A stretch of 64,000 bases of DNA, from assembly GCF_918797505.1 (NCBI RefSeq), contig NC_092794.1, forward strand, positions 1 to 64,000, given 5' to 3'. The notes under the pieces were generated by a model. It worked only from the letters and a program-made list of their open reading frames with translations. It searched no databases and was not told the DNA's origin. Below are positions 42,438 through 53,779 of this stretch, piece by piece. The first letter of the stretch is position 1. Each line of letters opens with the position of its first letter. The DNA comes from Bemisia tabaci (Eukaryota > Arthropoda > Insecta > Hemiptera > Aleyrodidae). A program made the position numbers and the translations under genes.

Positions 42438-42745
42438 TTTACAAGTCTGGTTTCCAAATTTTTGCACAATCTCACAACAATGTACGGAAAAATTATTCAA
42501 TTTCTTGCGGCATCTGGCAAAACTGTAAAAATTCGATGTCGTAAATAATCTCACCGATAATTAAATAATTTATTTATGTGCACCGTCCGGCAACGTTGTT
42601 GCTAACCTACAAGTTGAAGGGGTAACATACACCATTACATAACCCGCAGGGACTACATACACCATTGCATAACCCGGAAAATGAAGGGACAACGTACAAT
42701 ACTTGTTTTATAGCGAAACCATATTGTACAATACGTACCCACCAT

Positions 42746-43285
42746 ACAACACTGTAACTTAATTTCTATTTTTCTGCGTAATTTGGCCAAAAACTTTTGG
42801 CCTTAAGTCCTCATTTCTACCCATAGAGTTTGTCAAATTTTCGGCCACTTTGAGCCTAAACCGGTAGCTATTTTTAAAATTAGGGTTTTCTTAAACATCT
42901 AACGTCAAATTCGTTTTTCTCGTGCCAAAATACCCCCAAATATCGAGTTTCAAGCAAATCCATGTGCAAATAGCAGAGGTGCCAATTTTCGGCCATTTTG
43001 AACTTTGACCGGCCGCCATTTTGAAACGGTTTGAGATAATGACTTCGGGTTTACGCGAAAAATTTTCTTTTTTTATCCTCTTTCGAACGAGGTATCACAT
43101 AGGGGGTCTTCCCATTTGAAAAAAAAGTTAGGGTCCGTAACCCCCCCCCCAAAAAAAAAATTTTGGGGGGGGGGTCAAAAAGTAGCTTTCATTGACTTAG
43201 GACTACCCCCCAAATTTCATTTTCCTAGCTGCAGCCGTAAAAAAATTAAACAGGGGTCCCGGGACTTTTACCGCACCCTGTATGA
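42746..43285. repeat. half copy of the CCGCCATTTTG palindrome family
   Basis: Similar to 44070-44632 (GCCACTTTGAGCCTAAACCGG, GACCGGCCGCCATTTTGAAA, TTTGAGATAATGACTTC, AACGAGGTATCACA, ending ACCCTGTATG), but with many differences and no inverted partner. Runs of C and G (43141-43173) are of uncertain length. Confidence 0.75.
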
Positions 43286-43292
43286 ATTACCG

Positions 43293-44636
43293 TATTAAGG
43301 GTGTTCGAAAAGTCCCCTCCCCCCCCTCTAACTTTTGACCTAATTGAGGTAGAGATTTGAAACTTGGAGGGTGTTCCTAAATCAAAGGGAGCTACTTTTT
43401 GACCCCCCCAAAATTTTGGGGTGCCCCATTTTGGGGGGGTTACGGACCCTAACTTTTAATTTTCAAATGGGAAGACCCCCTTTGTGATACCTCGTTCGAA
43501 AGAGCATAAAAAAAGAAACTTTTTCGCAAACCGGAAGTCATTATCTCAAACCGTTTCAAAATGGCGGCCGGTCAAAGTTCCAAATGGCCGAAAATTGGCA
43601 CCTGTGCTATTTGCAAATGGATTTGCTTGAAACTCGGTATCTGGGGGTGTTTTGGCACGAGAAAACCGAATTTGCCGTTAGATTTTCAAAGAAACCCTAA
43701 TTTTTCAAAATGGCGACCGGTTTAGGCTCAAAGTGGCCGAAAATTTGACGAACTCGATTTTTTTGCTAATGGATTCACCTGAAATTCGGTATCTGGGGGT
43801 ATTTTGACCCGAAAATAACGAATTCAACGTTAGATTTTTAAACAAACCCTGATTTTTCAAAATGGCCGCCGATTAAAGTTCAAAATGGTCAACAATTGGC
43901 AACCTCGACTTTTTGCCGATAGATTCGCCTGAAACTCGGTAAAATAACGTCGAATTCGTTTGTCTCCCACCCAGATGCCCTCAAACACCGAGTTTGAAGC
44001 GAATCTATCGGCAAAAAGTCGAGGTTGCCAATTGTTGACCATTTTGAACTTTAATCGGCGGCCATTTTGAAAAATCAGGGTTTGTTTAAAAATCTAACGT
44101 TGAATTCGTTATTTTCGGGTCAAAATACCCCCAGATACCGAATTTCAGGTGAATCCATTAGCAAAAAAATCGAGTTCGTCAAATTTTCGGCCACTTTGAG
44201 CCTAAACCGGTCGCCATTTTGAAAAATTAGGGTTTCTTTGAAAATCTAACGGCAAATTCGGTTTTCTCGTGCCAAAACACCCCCAGATACCGAGTTTCAA
44301 GCAAATCCATTTGCAAATAGCACAGGTGCCAATTTTCGGCCATTTGGAACTTTGACCGGCCGCCATTTTGAAACGGTTTGAGATAATGACTTCCGGTTTG
44401 CGAAAAAGTTTCTTTTTTTATGCTCTTTCGAACGAGGTATCACAAAGGGGGTCTTCCCATTTGAAAATTAAAAGTTAGGGTCCGTAACCCCCCCAAAATG
44501 GGGCACCCCAAAATTTTGGGGGGGTCAAAAAGTAGCTCCCTTTGATTTAGGAACACCCTCCAAGTTTCAAATCTCTACCTCAATTAGGTCAAAAGTTAGA
44601 GGGGGGGGGAGGGGACTTTTCGAACACCCTGTATGC
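43293..44636. mobile_element. 1.34-kb near-perfect palindrome
   Basis: The centre is about 43965. GGGTGTTCGAAAAGTCCCCT at the left end is mirrored by AGGGGACTTTTCGAACACCC at the right, and by eye the arms match without visible mismatch for over 600 bp. Each arm contains three ~150-bp repeats starting CAAAATGGCGGCCGG, CAAAATGGCGACCGG and CAAAATGGCCGCCGA (43558, 43708, 43858). The AACACCCTGTATG ending is shared with 43285. No coding sequence. Confidence 0.9.
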
Positions 44637-44835
44637 GATTTATACTGACTCGGCAAAAACAAACCAATGATTGAATTATTTATTTCTTGCAACATCTGTG
44701 CTTAAATTCCCAGTTTTACACTGTGTACTCCCTTCCCTTAACTGCACTTTCCACTTCACTGACTGTCCCAAGTCACTTAAAAGGCCATTGAGACATTATG
44801 ATTGAAAATGTGGGTAAAATTTCTTGTCTAGGCAG

Positions 44836-45134
44836 AGGTCTGAGGATGCTGAGGGTAGATAACCCCTCGCCATGTGGAAGTAAGGCGACGAGCAGCGTCG
44901 CGGAGGCGACGGACGTGGCAAGCGGCACGACCCTGACGGTCAAGTCGGGATGCGTCAATATCAATCCGGGCTCGAAACGTGGTAAACGGGTTTACCTCTG
45001 CCAGATGCTCGTCCTCCTTTTCATCCCAATCGCTGCGCTCATCGTTCAAAACTGCATCGTCATGGCAACCGTAGCTAGTAACTACTACGCCGCTGATGTC
45101 ATCCAAGACCAAGTGAGTCCCACTCACTTTCCCG
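44836..45134 (+). CDS. probable first coding exon of a host membrane protein (NIT-type guanylate cyclase?)
   Basis: A non-repetitive, GC-rich frame with the first in-frame ATG at 44846 if the exon begins after the acceptor-like TTCTTGTCTAGGCAG (44821-44835). An earlier ATG at 44798 is also in frame. It ends near a donor (CCCG|GTAAGT at 45134; another at GACCAA|GTGAGT, 45113). From 44846 the product has a hydrophilic N-terminus of about 48 residues, a basic stretch SKRGKR, a single membrane segment (about residues 49-75: CQMLVLLFIPIAALIVQNCI) and then SNYYAADVIQDQV. Basic cytoplasmic N-terminus, one anchor and an Ala/Val/Gln-rich helix resemble the start of NIT-domain receptor guanylate cyclases, but the catalytic part is not in the window. 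Real exon: likely. Family: tentative. Confidence 0.45.
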
Positions 45135-45269
45135 GTAAGTAATAGTCCTTGTACATATTTCAAGACTCATAGGATTTTCTAATCACATCCTTTCGATCGG
45201 AGTTGAGTGTGAAGCTCAATAAAATGTATTTGAATACATTATCCCCCCCCTCAAAAAAAACACCTTTCA

Positions 45270-45412
45270 TAGGTGTTGCCTCCGATGGCGTGTTGGAACA
45301 CCAGGCCACCCTTTCACAGTTGAATGAACCACAGATGAACAAATTGAGACGGAACGCACTGTTGCACTTGATTGAAAAACCTACGTGGAAAGAAAAGATT
45401 CTCCAAATTTAA
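45270..45412 (+). other. candidate exon fragment
   Basis: Downstream of an acceptor-like CCTTTCATAG, one frame reads GVASDGVLEHQATLSQLNEP and continues QMNKLRRNALLHLIEKP before a stop in repeat-like sequence. The composition is protein-like and unlike the flanking repeats. I do not recognise the family, and it may or may not belong with the exon at 44836. Confidence 0.25.
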
Positions 45413-45505
45413 GTAAACGCGTTTACTCGGACTTTTTACTAATTTTTAGACGAATATGACTTGGAAGATAGCACGCGATACAACTGGTTTCCTCAATAAA
45501 AGCCA
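45413..45505. repeat. remnant of the E2-type array
   Basis: AAGTAAACGCGTTTACTCGG, TTTTTACTAATTTTTAGACG and CAACTGGTTTCCTCAATAAA match the unit words of the array at 35853-36525. Confidence 0.6.
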
Positions 45506-45506
45506 A

Positions 45507-45800
45507 CCCTGCTAAAAATGTTCCGTGTGGATGATTTCCATGAAGTTGATTTCCATGAAAAAATGACACGGAAAAATGGAACAGGAAATATTTCCATGTG
45601 GCTGATTTCCGTGTGGCTGATTTCCATGTGGCTTATTTCCATGAAAATTTTTCATGGAAACGAAATCACTTCCGTGAAAATTTTTCATGGAAACGAAATC
45701 ATTTCCGTGACAATTTTTCATGGAAAGAAAACCATTTGCATAAAAATGATCACAAGAAGGTTCAGTACCATCCAAATTGCTCACGGAAATTAAATAAATC
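45507..45800. repeat. palindromic minisatellite CCATGAAAATTTTTCATGG
   Basis: Starts CCCTGCTAAAAATGTTCCG, which matches the start of E1 (CCCTGGTAAAAATGATCACC). It then contains units with the palindrome TCCATGAAAATTTTTCATGG at a 33-bp period (45641, 45674, 45707), preceded by TGGCTGATTTCC repeats. This looks like the left part of an E1-type foldback with different repeats; no right end is found before the big palindrome. Confidence 0.65.
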
Positions 45801-45867
45801 TTAGAATCAAGACAAAGGAGACAAGCGTCCCAATGGGAACACATGATATTTGGACCATGCAGACATG

Positions 45868-46480
45868 CTCAGTAAAATAGAAAATGAACAAACAACACTC
45901 ACCAACTCGCTCAAATCTGTAATCCACTGGGTCAGAAAAATCCACTTGAAGACAATGAATCCAAATTTCCGATTAGAACTGGTGCAGGTACGAAGGAACT
46001 TTTGAAAACACGATGAGTGCATTGTAAAAATATCTAAAGCACTCTTTAACGTAAGAGAAAAATTAGCACCATGAGTTACTAGGTGATCAATACAGAACAC
46101 CACTCTCAGAAAAGCACTGACACAACACGATTTTTCAGTTTAGTTTTAAAGGAGAAAGCATTTTTCAAAAGCGACATCATAGATCCACAGCTTAAATAAT
46201 TTCACGATTTACTACGATCATTGATGATATTAAGGTAGCCATCGATTCTCTACCCGACGTTCCTTCCACACATGACAGGAAACATCTACAGGCATAGAGC
46301 AAATGGCACTGAGCAGCAATGTACATCTGATAAGGCAAGCTCTTGGAAGTGTCGATCTGCAAAAATACAAAGCGGGAGACAGATCATCAAATTGATCTAC
46401 CTATGGTTAATGGCCGTCCTTGGAGACAGACAATAAACTACGTAACAATATATCAACCACCTTTTGATAACAGAACGAAT
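45868..46480 (+). pseudogene. decayed coding segment, possibly env-like
   Basis: Plus-strand reading gives ADMLSKIENEQTTLTNSLKS-like heptads (coiled-coil pattern), broken after about 50 codons. A second stretch (46204-46480) is mostly open but has several stops. The mirrored copy at 63171-63783 is similarly broken in places. The heptad region vaguely recalls the envelope proteins of insect errantiviruses, but no cleavage site, fusion peptide or anchor can be seen. Function and identity are unproven. Confidence 0.2.
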
Positions 46481-46793
46481 TTAAAATGAGAGCAAGACCC
46501 TTCCTTATGGAGGGAGGGCCAAGAAACATTTAAAAACGGAACATTTTACTACTGACAGGTCTGAGCCACTGAATAAAATACATTCCACCAGTCAATAAAA
46601 TTTTAAATGTTGATGGATAACCTGATTGCCAGTATACATTGAGTTGAAACATCTGATACGTAGAGCGGTTCATTCTCATAGAAGCTTTCGTAAGTAGTTC
46701 CAGATAGGTACTTTAAAATTAGACACCGGTCAAATGTAGTACAAGAGAGGAAATGGGTGCAACAAAACTTTAATTGTCCTTGATTCTTTTGAA

Positions 46794-47268
46794 GACACAA
46801 GGAAAATGCAGGCAGTATGAGGATGTTCCAACAGCACTCGCCTGCAAGAGTTGGGAAGTTTATACTTGTGATGAAGTCTGCGGATAATAAGATTTGCACT
46901 TAGAGAGTGCAACAGAAGATCCACCATCTTGATTCTGGTCTTTCCCTTCAATGCTAAATAGATGAAAGATTATCTCCCTTCCCACGGAAGGAGTGGATAG
47001 ATTTATTAGACGTAGACTCTTCGATCAACTTCGTAACCACGGTTAGGAATAGCACATGGTAGTAAATGCATTCGCAAACCAAGAGAATAGAATTCACAAT
47101 TACCTCGCTCGTTAGAACATATCGACTGAATCGTAAATCGGCAAAGAAAATTAAACTCGAGTTACTTGATCAGTATAGCTTGACATGACAAATGTGTAAT
47201 GTAAGTACAAGGTGACAGGCTCATACTTAGGTGTGTCCGTCGTCAAGAATTGAAAGAGAGATAATTAG
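46794..47268. other. left-arm-specific segment
   Basis: 475 bp with no counterpart in the right arm, which has 526 different bases at 62318-62842. No gene or mobile-element ends recognised. Confidence 0.7.
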
Positions 47269-47650
47269 TAGGGTGAAAATGGGAATCTTAGAACAGTAAA
47301 TTATCCAACAGCGTTGCACGATTGTGCAGAAAAATATGAATTAAATTACAGCGTTGTATAGGGATTATTGTTCAATATGGCAACGCTGTAAAAAGAAAGT
47401 ATTGCATGTTGCCCCTTCAATATGCGGGTTATGCAATGGTGTAATAATGCCCCTTCATTTTGCGGGTTATGCAATGGTGTATTTTTCAAGATGGCGCAGC
47501 AGCGTTGCCGCGTGGTGCATATAAATAAATGATTTATTTATTGGTGAAATTTTGCAACATTGCATTTTACAGTGTTGCCAGATGGGGCAAGAAATTAGTT
47601 GATTTTTCCGTACAGTGTTGCCAGATTGTGCAAAAAAATTCGGATTTTCG
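47269..47650. repeat. GCGTTGC / ATGCAATGGTGTA repeat block
   Basis: Contains CAGCGTTGCACGATTGTGCA, two copies of GCGGGTTATGCAATGGTGTA (about 47427, 47463) and CAGTGTTGCCAGATGGGGCA with a second CAGTGTTGCCAGATTGTGCA. A diverged copy lies inverted at 42438-42745. Confidence 0.75.
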
Positions 47651-47849
47651 GACTTGTAAAATTTTTCAGTTTCGAGAGACCGTATCTTTCCATATGTGTC
47701 GGTATCAGATACTGTAGATTAGGGTCTGATTCGGGAAAATTGAAAATTTTTCGGAAAATCACCCTCGTCCGATCCGGCGCGGACCGATGCGATTCTTTTA
47801 CGCTATCGAAGATCGGAAAAACTGTACTGACCGAATTTCGATACGAGTT

Positions 47850-48245
47850 TTGGTTTTCGAGATTTCGGACTTGTAAAATTTTCGGCTTCGAAAGACCGTA
47901 TCTTACAGTATGGGCCTGGTATCGGATACTGGAGAATAGGGTCTGATTCGGTAATTGGATTTTCGGACTTGTAAAAATTTTCGAATTCGAAAGACCATAT
48001 CCTACAGTATGGACCTGGTATCGGATACTGGAGTGTAGGGTCTGATTCCGGAAATTGGAATTTCGGACTTGTAAAAATTTTCGATTTCGAAAGACCATAT
48101 CCTACAGTATGGACCTGGTATCGGATACTGGAGAGTAGGGTCTGATTCCGGAAATTGGAATTTCGGACTTGTAAAAATTTTCGATTTCGAAAGACCATAT
48201 CCTACAGTATGGACCTGGTATCGGATACTGGAGAGTAGGGTCTGG
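47850..48245. repeat. 100-bp tandem repeat, ~4 copies (left arm)
   Basis: Mirror of 61341-61735. Each unit contains TCGGACTTGTAAAA, CGAAAGACCATATCCTACAG and GGTATCGGATACTGGAGAG. Related single units recur through 48250-49140. The several overlapping frames are products of the repeat. Confidence 0.85.
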
Positions 48246-49429
48246 TTCGGGAAATTAAAAAAAAATTTCGGAAAATTACCATCCTCCGATCCGTCCCGGA
48301 CCAATACGATTCTTTTACACTATGGAAGATCGGAAAAACTGTACTGACCGAATTTTGATACAACTTTTCGTTTCCCAGATTTCGGACTTGTAAATTTTTT
48401 GGGATCAATAGACCATATCCTCCAGTATGGGTCTGGTATCGAAGACTGGCGAGTGTGCGCTTGGAGATTTGTATCCGAACCTTATGTTTTGGAATAAGCA
48501 ACTGGGATTGTATATTGCAATTTCAGTTTGATGGATCGAAAACCTGTAAAATTTTCGGAATCATTAGAACATAGCCTCCAGGATGGGACTGGTATCGGTG
48601 ACTGGAGAGGAGGGTCTGATTCGGGATATTAAAACATTATCTAAGTCCTACGCTGGAAAATATTTTCGGAAAATTACCCTCCTCCGATCCATCCCAACCC
48701 GACACGATTCTTTTACACTATCGAAGATCGGAAAACCGTACGACCCGAATTTTGAGACGACTTTTAGTTTTTGAGAAAATCCAACTTTCACCTAAGTCGC
48801 ATGCGTATCTTATATGTATATACGAGTTTTTTACGCTTGCTCGAATAAATGGGTTGGTGTTTCGCTCTTGACAGGTTGTATGTCCGATTGTAAAAACACA
48901 TCTATGATATATACCTATCTTATGTGTATGCGCGGTTCTGTTCCTTACATTGTTTTCAGATTGTGTAAAATATTCGGATTTTCGGACTTGTAAAATTTTC
49001 GGGATCAATACACCATATCCTTCAGTATGGGTCTGGTATCGGATACTGGAGAGTAGGGTCTGATTCGGGAAATTAAAAAATTTTCGGAAAATTACCCTCC
49101 TCCGATCCGATTCTTTTACACTATGGAAGATCGGAAAACTGTACAGACCGAATTTTGATACGACTTTTAGTTTTCGAGAAAATCCAACTTTTACCTAAGT
49201 CGCATGCGTATCTTATATGTATATACGAGTTTTTATGCTTGTTTGAATAAATGGATTCTTGAGTTTTACTTTTCACCGTTTGTATGTCTGATGTCATAAA
49301 CACGTCTATGACACATACCTATCTAATGTGTATACGCGGTTTTCTTCGTGGCCTTCGTAGACTGCGGTCCTCGCTCCGTCCAGAGTTCAAAATTCATCGT
49401 GAAATAGTTGTATGTTCATGGATCGCACA

Positions 49430-50050
49430 ACGATGTGACAACTGGCTCTTAGTTTCTACGGATCAAGGGTATCAGAAAAAACTTAAAAATTGCGGGCAGC
49501 CCCCCTCGCGAACCGGATTGTTTAGGAAACTTCAGCACAAGCCTACGGGTCCTCACTCTATACGTCCCGAAATCAATGTTCAACGTGAAATATCCGTTGG
49601 TTCATGGGTCGCAGAATCATCTGAGGACTCTAATTCACTTGTATGGATCAAGGGTGTCAGAAAAACTTGAAAATTGCGGGCAGCCCCCCTCGCGAGCGGT
49701 ATGTTTAGGAAACTTCAGCACAAGCCTACGGGTCCTCACTCTATACATCCCGAAATCAATGTTCAACGTGAAATATCCGTTGGTTCATGGGTCGCAGAAT
49801 CATCTGAGGACTCTAATTCACTTGTATGGATCAAGGGTTTCAGAAAAAACTTGAAAATTGCGGGCAGCCCCCCTCGCGAACGGTATGTTTAGGAAACTTC
49901 AGCACAACCCTACGGGTCCTCACTCTATACATCCCGAAATCAATGTTCAACGTGAAATATCCGTTGGTTCATGGGTCGCAGAATCATCTGAGGACTCTAA
50001 TTCACTTGTACGGATCAAGGGTGTCAGAAAAACTTAAAATTTCATTGCGG
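49430..50050. repeat. 184-bp tandem repeat, 3 copies (left arm)
   Basis: GCGGGCAGCCCCCCTCGCGA starts at 49492, 49676 and 49860, followed by GGAAACTTCAGCACAA, CGTGAAATATCCGTTGGTTC and GAATCATCTGAGGACTC. The repeated peptide frames are repeat products. Confidence 0.9.
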
Positions 50051-51394
50051 GTTCTCACCCAGCGGTCGTGAGGGAGCAACGAAGTGCTTTAACTCCGTTT
50101 CCGTGCTGCGGTCCTCGATGGATGCGTCACGAGATGATCAATATTCAACGTGAAATATCTGTTGGTTCGTGGATCGCAGGATAATCTTATGAATCTTATT
50201 CAGTTGTATGGAGTAAGCGGTACACTCGATGACTTCGATTATTTACCACAACTTTATATGAGAATGTCCATGGTTGATGATTTCGATACTATACCACAGA
50301 TAGAAACGTAACATATCAATAATCGATGGTATTTGCTTAATATGTCGAAAACGGTACGTCCTAGACGATTTTTGACGAGATCAATCCGCTACATTTCGAT
50401 TATAAATTCAATGAGAGCACCAGGAAGCCTCCAAAAGAGTTAGGAAGCCCAAAATCAATCAATCAATAATTATCTTATTGGAATCCACCGTATTGCTTTC
50501 AGGGACGTGTCGTAACCCGCGATCTAACATTTAAGGTAGGGTAAAAGATCGATATTCAGGTCCAAATTACTTCACACTCGATTATTTTACCATAGTTTTA
50601 AATATAGTACCTATTTAGTGAGAGTATAGATAAATGTGAAACTCCGAGAATCCATCAGGCCTTCACCGATGCCTCCGCGAATAAAGTCAGGGCCAGAAAT
50701 ACAACCAACCTATGAATTTCAATTACACAGAACAATTTACTAATACAATTGTTACGAACCATCGTTTATCAAGCACGTATTTGACTTAGTTTTTGCATAA
50801 ATTTACTCATTTACTGTGGAAGAACGCTCATTTATACACATTCTGAGCCATATTGGTTAGAATTGGAATCTACAGACTGGCAGTGAAATTTTGGGCGTTA
50901 GAAGTTGGTTAGAAGGGTGCGGCTGCACTTTTGGGTCCAAAACCCTCCATGAAAGCGATCTGTCCATACTCTCGCTATAAAGGTACTCTAGTTTTAAATG
51001 GACGGAGTTAAACAGAAAGGAACCAAGCCACATCGGGATCGAACCGAGAAAAAGAGGTTTAAAGTTTGACTCCTGCATAAGACTCAATGTAAAAGATAAA
51101 CTTCAAGTTCGATTTCTGCAAAATTTGTTCCAACAAAAACTTTGAATTTTTGGCGATAGATAGTAGAGCAGTGGTTGAGTTCAAAATCACTCATAACTCA
51201 ATTTTTTCCAAAATGTGGGTTGGTTCCTTTCTGCTTAACTCAGTCCAAATAGGAATACATCAATATTCAATTATTTCGATTCATTACCATAGTTTTTTTA
51301 ATAGGAAAACAGCGATGGTCAATTATTCCGATTCTTCACCGTAACATCAAATGGAAAAATCTAATCAGTTGATGATTGCGAATATTTACCGTGA
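50051..51394. other. arm sequence with TAATCGAT-type degenerate repeats
   Basis: Carries the ~60-bp family seen at 30491-31137 (ATTACTTCACACTCGATTA, TTACCATAGTTTTTTTAATA) and the word CGGTTCGATCCCG on the minus strand at about 51030. No gene recognised. Confidence 0.4.
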
Positions 51395-51873
51395 TGGACC
51401 ACCAGACGAGTTTCTTAACCAAAATTTCACGTAAACCATGATGCGCACACCGAAAATTACCGAAATATGATTCTTGAGATTTAAATTCAAACTACCCGCT
51501 CATGAAAGCTCGCAATGCTCCGCGTGATTCACATCACACGCTAAACGTTATCACGATAGTTTCTGCGATATAAAAATCTTGACACTTTGGATCAGCTATA
51601 GCAAATTGTTTACAGTTTGAACAGCACATGATGGGAAATGAATACTTGTTGCTCGATTGAGAAGCTTGCTGAAAGCGTTGTAGTGCTCGATTTGAATGTC
51701 GTAGAGCTTTGAGCAGTTCAAATTCCCCGTAACCAATATGTGAAATGAAAACGTTAATATCTTCGTTAGGAGTTGGTTTCAGTAATTTAGTTGCGTGAAT
51801 CGTGTTCTCCGTGAAGCTCTGGTTAAGAAACACGTATCAGAATGCTTAAATTCGCACCTCATCTAGTGGTCCA
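51395..51873. mobile_element. GGACCACTAG-family MITE (left arm)
   Basis: Inverse of the element at 57712-58190. One end has lost part of the terminal repeat (TGGACCACCAGACGAGTTTC versus TGGACCACTAGATGAGGTGC on the mirrored end). The internal frame of 99 codons is not conserved in the longer copy at 40861. Confidence 0.75.
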
Positions 51874-52416
51874 TTTTAAATGGGAATGTAACAATACTCG
51901 ATGATTTCGATTACTTACCACAACTTCACATGAGAATGTTAATGGTCGATGATTTCGATAGAAATAAAGGTAAAATATCAATAATCGATGGTTTTTGCTC
52001 GGTATCTCGGAAACGGTGCGTCTTAGACGAATTTTAACGGCAACACATCCGCTACTTTTCAAATATGATTGCAATGAGACCACCGGAAGCCTCCAAAAAA
52101 TTTATCAAACCTAAAAGATGTTGAATTTCATTGCGGGAACCCCCAGTTGCGAAGAACGGTATTGAAAAAGCTCCAGTAGGTACATTGCTTTACGGTCCCC
52201 GTCAAAATCAGAACTGAGAACTCAAGAGGGAACTGATGCATTTGATTGTGAGTCAAAATCAGAACTTCATAAAGAACTTGAGATAAAGGATACCACAGAA
52301 GCGGATCATAACTCTAGTAAAGATAAAAAGGGTGATGCGAAGATCCATGTAGAGATGGATAAAAACCATGTTTTGAAGCCCCAAAATCATGAGAATGATT
52401 TTTTTCTTCTTTCTTT

Positions 52417-52930
52417 AGGATTTTATGACTTATGATTCACTCCACTAGGCTTTCAAGAAGCTTGATTTTCATACGAGAAGCCAAGAGATTGAATGGTGTG
52501 ATGACTATGAGAAATCAAAAATGCTCATTTTGGACGCGAATCCAGGCAAAGTGTCGAGTTCCATAAACTCGTGTTGAGCGCTGTGGAGATAATTAGAGGA
52601 TTTTATGACCTATGAATCACTCCACTAAGCTTCCAAGAAGTTTAATTTTCATATGAGAATCCGAGAGATTGAATGGTATGATCAGTATTAGAAATGAAAT
52701 GTGCTCATTTTGGACGCGAATCCACGAAAAGTGTCGAGTTCCATAAACTCGTGTTGAGCGGTGTGGAGATAATTAGAGGATTTTGTGACTTATGATTCAC
52801 TCCACTAGGCTTCCAAGAAGTTTAATTTTCATACGAGAAGCAACGAGATTGAATGGTGTGATGACTATGAGAAATCAAAAATGCTCATTTTGAACGCGAA
52901 TCGGCAGGTTAAGTGTCGAGTTGTAAAAAG
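52417..52930. repeat. 180-bp tandem repeat, ~2.8 copies (left arm)
   Basis: AGGATTTTATGACTTATGAT recurs at 52417, 52597 and 52777. Units share TCCACTAGGCTTCCAAGAAG, GAGATTGAATGGTGTGATGA and TTGGACGCGAATCCA. Confidence 0.9.
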
Positions 52931-52948
52931 ACTCATAAAAGGTCCTGA

Positions 52949-53610
52949 CTACTTGCACAGCATGGTGTACATAATGATATGCACAAGGCAGCTGATTTGT
53001 GCGCTGCAATAAGTATTTTATGCAAATATACAAGCAAGAACATTAAGATCTTGTGGCAGTACTTGAAAAGGGTGTTACGATACCTATAAGGCTCAAGGAA
53101 TTTGAAATTGACCTATACAAAGAAACTAATATTTACTGATATCTTGAGTGGTCACTGTGATTCTGATTGGGCAACAGATGAAAACGATAGAAAGAGCACG
53201 ACAGGCTTCTTATTTCAATTATTTGAAAACTGTACCATTTGTTGGAATACCAAAAGCAAAACTCTGTGGCTACCTCATCCACTGAATCAGAGTATATGGC
53301 GCTTTTTGAAGCTGTCAGGGAAGCTCTTTGATTGAAATCGTTTCTGAGTAGTATTAATATGACTGCAATAACTCCCATTTTAATTTATGAAGACAACACC
53401 GGTTGCATAAGTATTGCAAAGAATCCAAGTAGTCACAAAAGATCAAAACACATGCATGTAAAGTATCATTTTTCTAGAGAACAGGTAGAAAAAGGGCTAA
53501 AAAATGTGAAATATGTTCCAACAGGTGATCACCTACCCGATTTACTGACCAAACCGTTATCCACCATAAAATTCAAGAAATTAAGACCAGGGCTGGATCT
53601 TCAAAATTAG
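52949..53610 (+). pseudogene. Copia RNase H fragment (left arm)
   Basis: C-terminal part of a Ty1/Copia polyprotein. Pieces in shifted frames read LICALQ..., SGHCDSDWATDENDRKSTTGF (RNase H start with its aspartates), CWNTKSK, an STESEYMAL-like block, YEDNTGCISIAKNPSSHK, KHMHVKYHFSREQV and DLLTKPL near the end. There is one stop and at least two frameshifts. The sequence is flanked by CAAGTGGACTCGTCAAAA words. Confidence 0.9.
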
Positions 53611-53779
53611 CAAAATTAGAAATTAGCAAGTCAAAATGCAAGTGGACTCGTCAAAAAATCCAAGTGGACTCGTCAAAATAAGTCTCCTTTGAATATATCC
53701 TTCAGCGCTCTCTAAGTGTTTTCTTTGCTCTCCTCTATCGAGTTGAAATGTAAGCTAATGAAACAGACAAAAGTCGCAG

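Larger units (their letters stand above)
39858..42745. repeat. diverged copy of the palindrome-arm repeat, carrying three inserted palindromes
   Basis: The pieces 39858-39876, 40755-40860, 41416-41550 and 42438-42745 are colinear with 60340-62250 in the right arm (AAGCATAAAAACTCGTATA, GCGACTTACGTAAAAGTTG, CGGATCGGAGGAGGG, CAGACCCTACTCTCC, TTTTACAAGTC, CACCATTGCATAACCC). The intervening segments are three separate foldback elements. A large part of the arm sequence (about 60480-60870 and the 100-bp array) is missing here. Confidence 0.75.

Noticed and set aside
44828..45163. 111-codon minus-strand frame opposite the host exon
   Set aside because: Shadow of the plus-strand exon; the plus strand has a membrane anchor and splice-like borders, the minus strand has neither.
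45807..46103. 98-codon minus-strand frame conserved between the two arms
   Set aside because: Conservation follows from the inverted duplication, and the opposite strand shows a better, though decayed, coding pattern.
49430..50050. CRISPR-like array
   Set aside because: Units are direct 184-bp tandem copies without unique spacers, in a eukaryotic transposon-rich context.
49284..50071. Frames with repeated VHGSQNHLRTLIHLYGSRVS-like peptides
   Set aside because: They are translations of the 184-bp tandem repeat, in different phases, with no family match.
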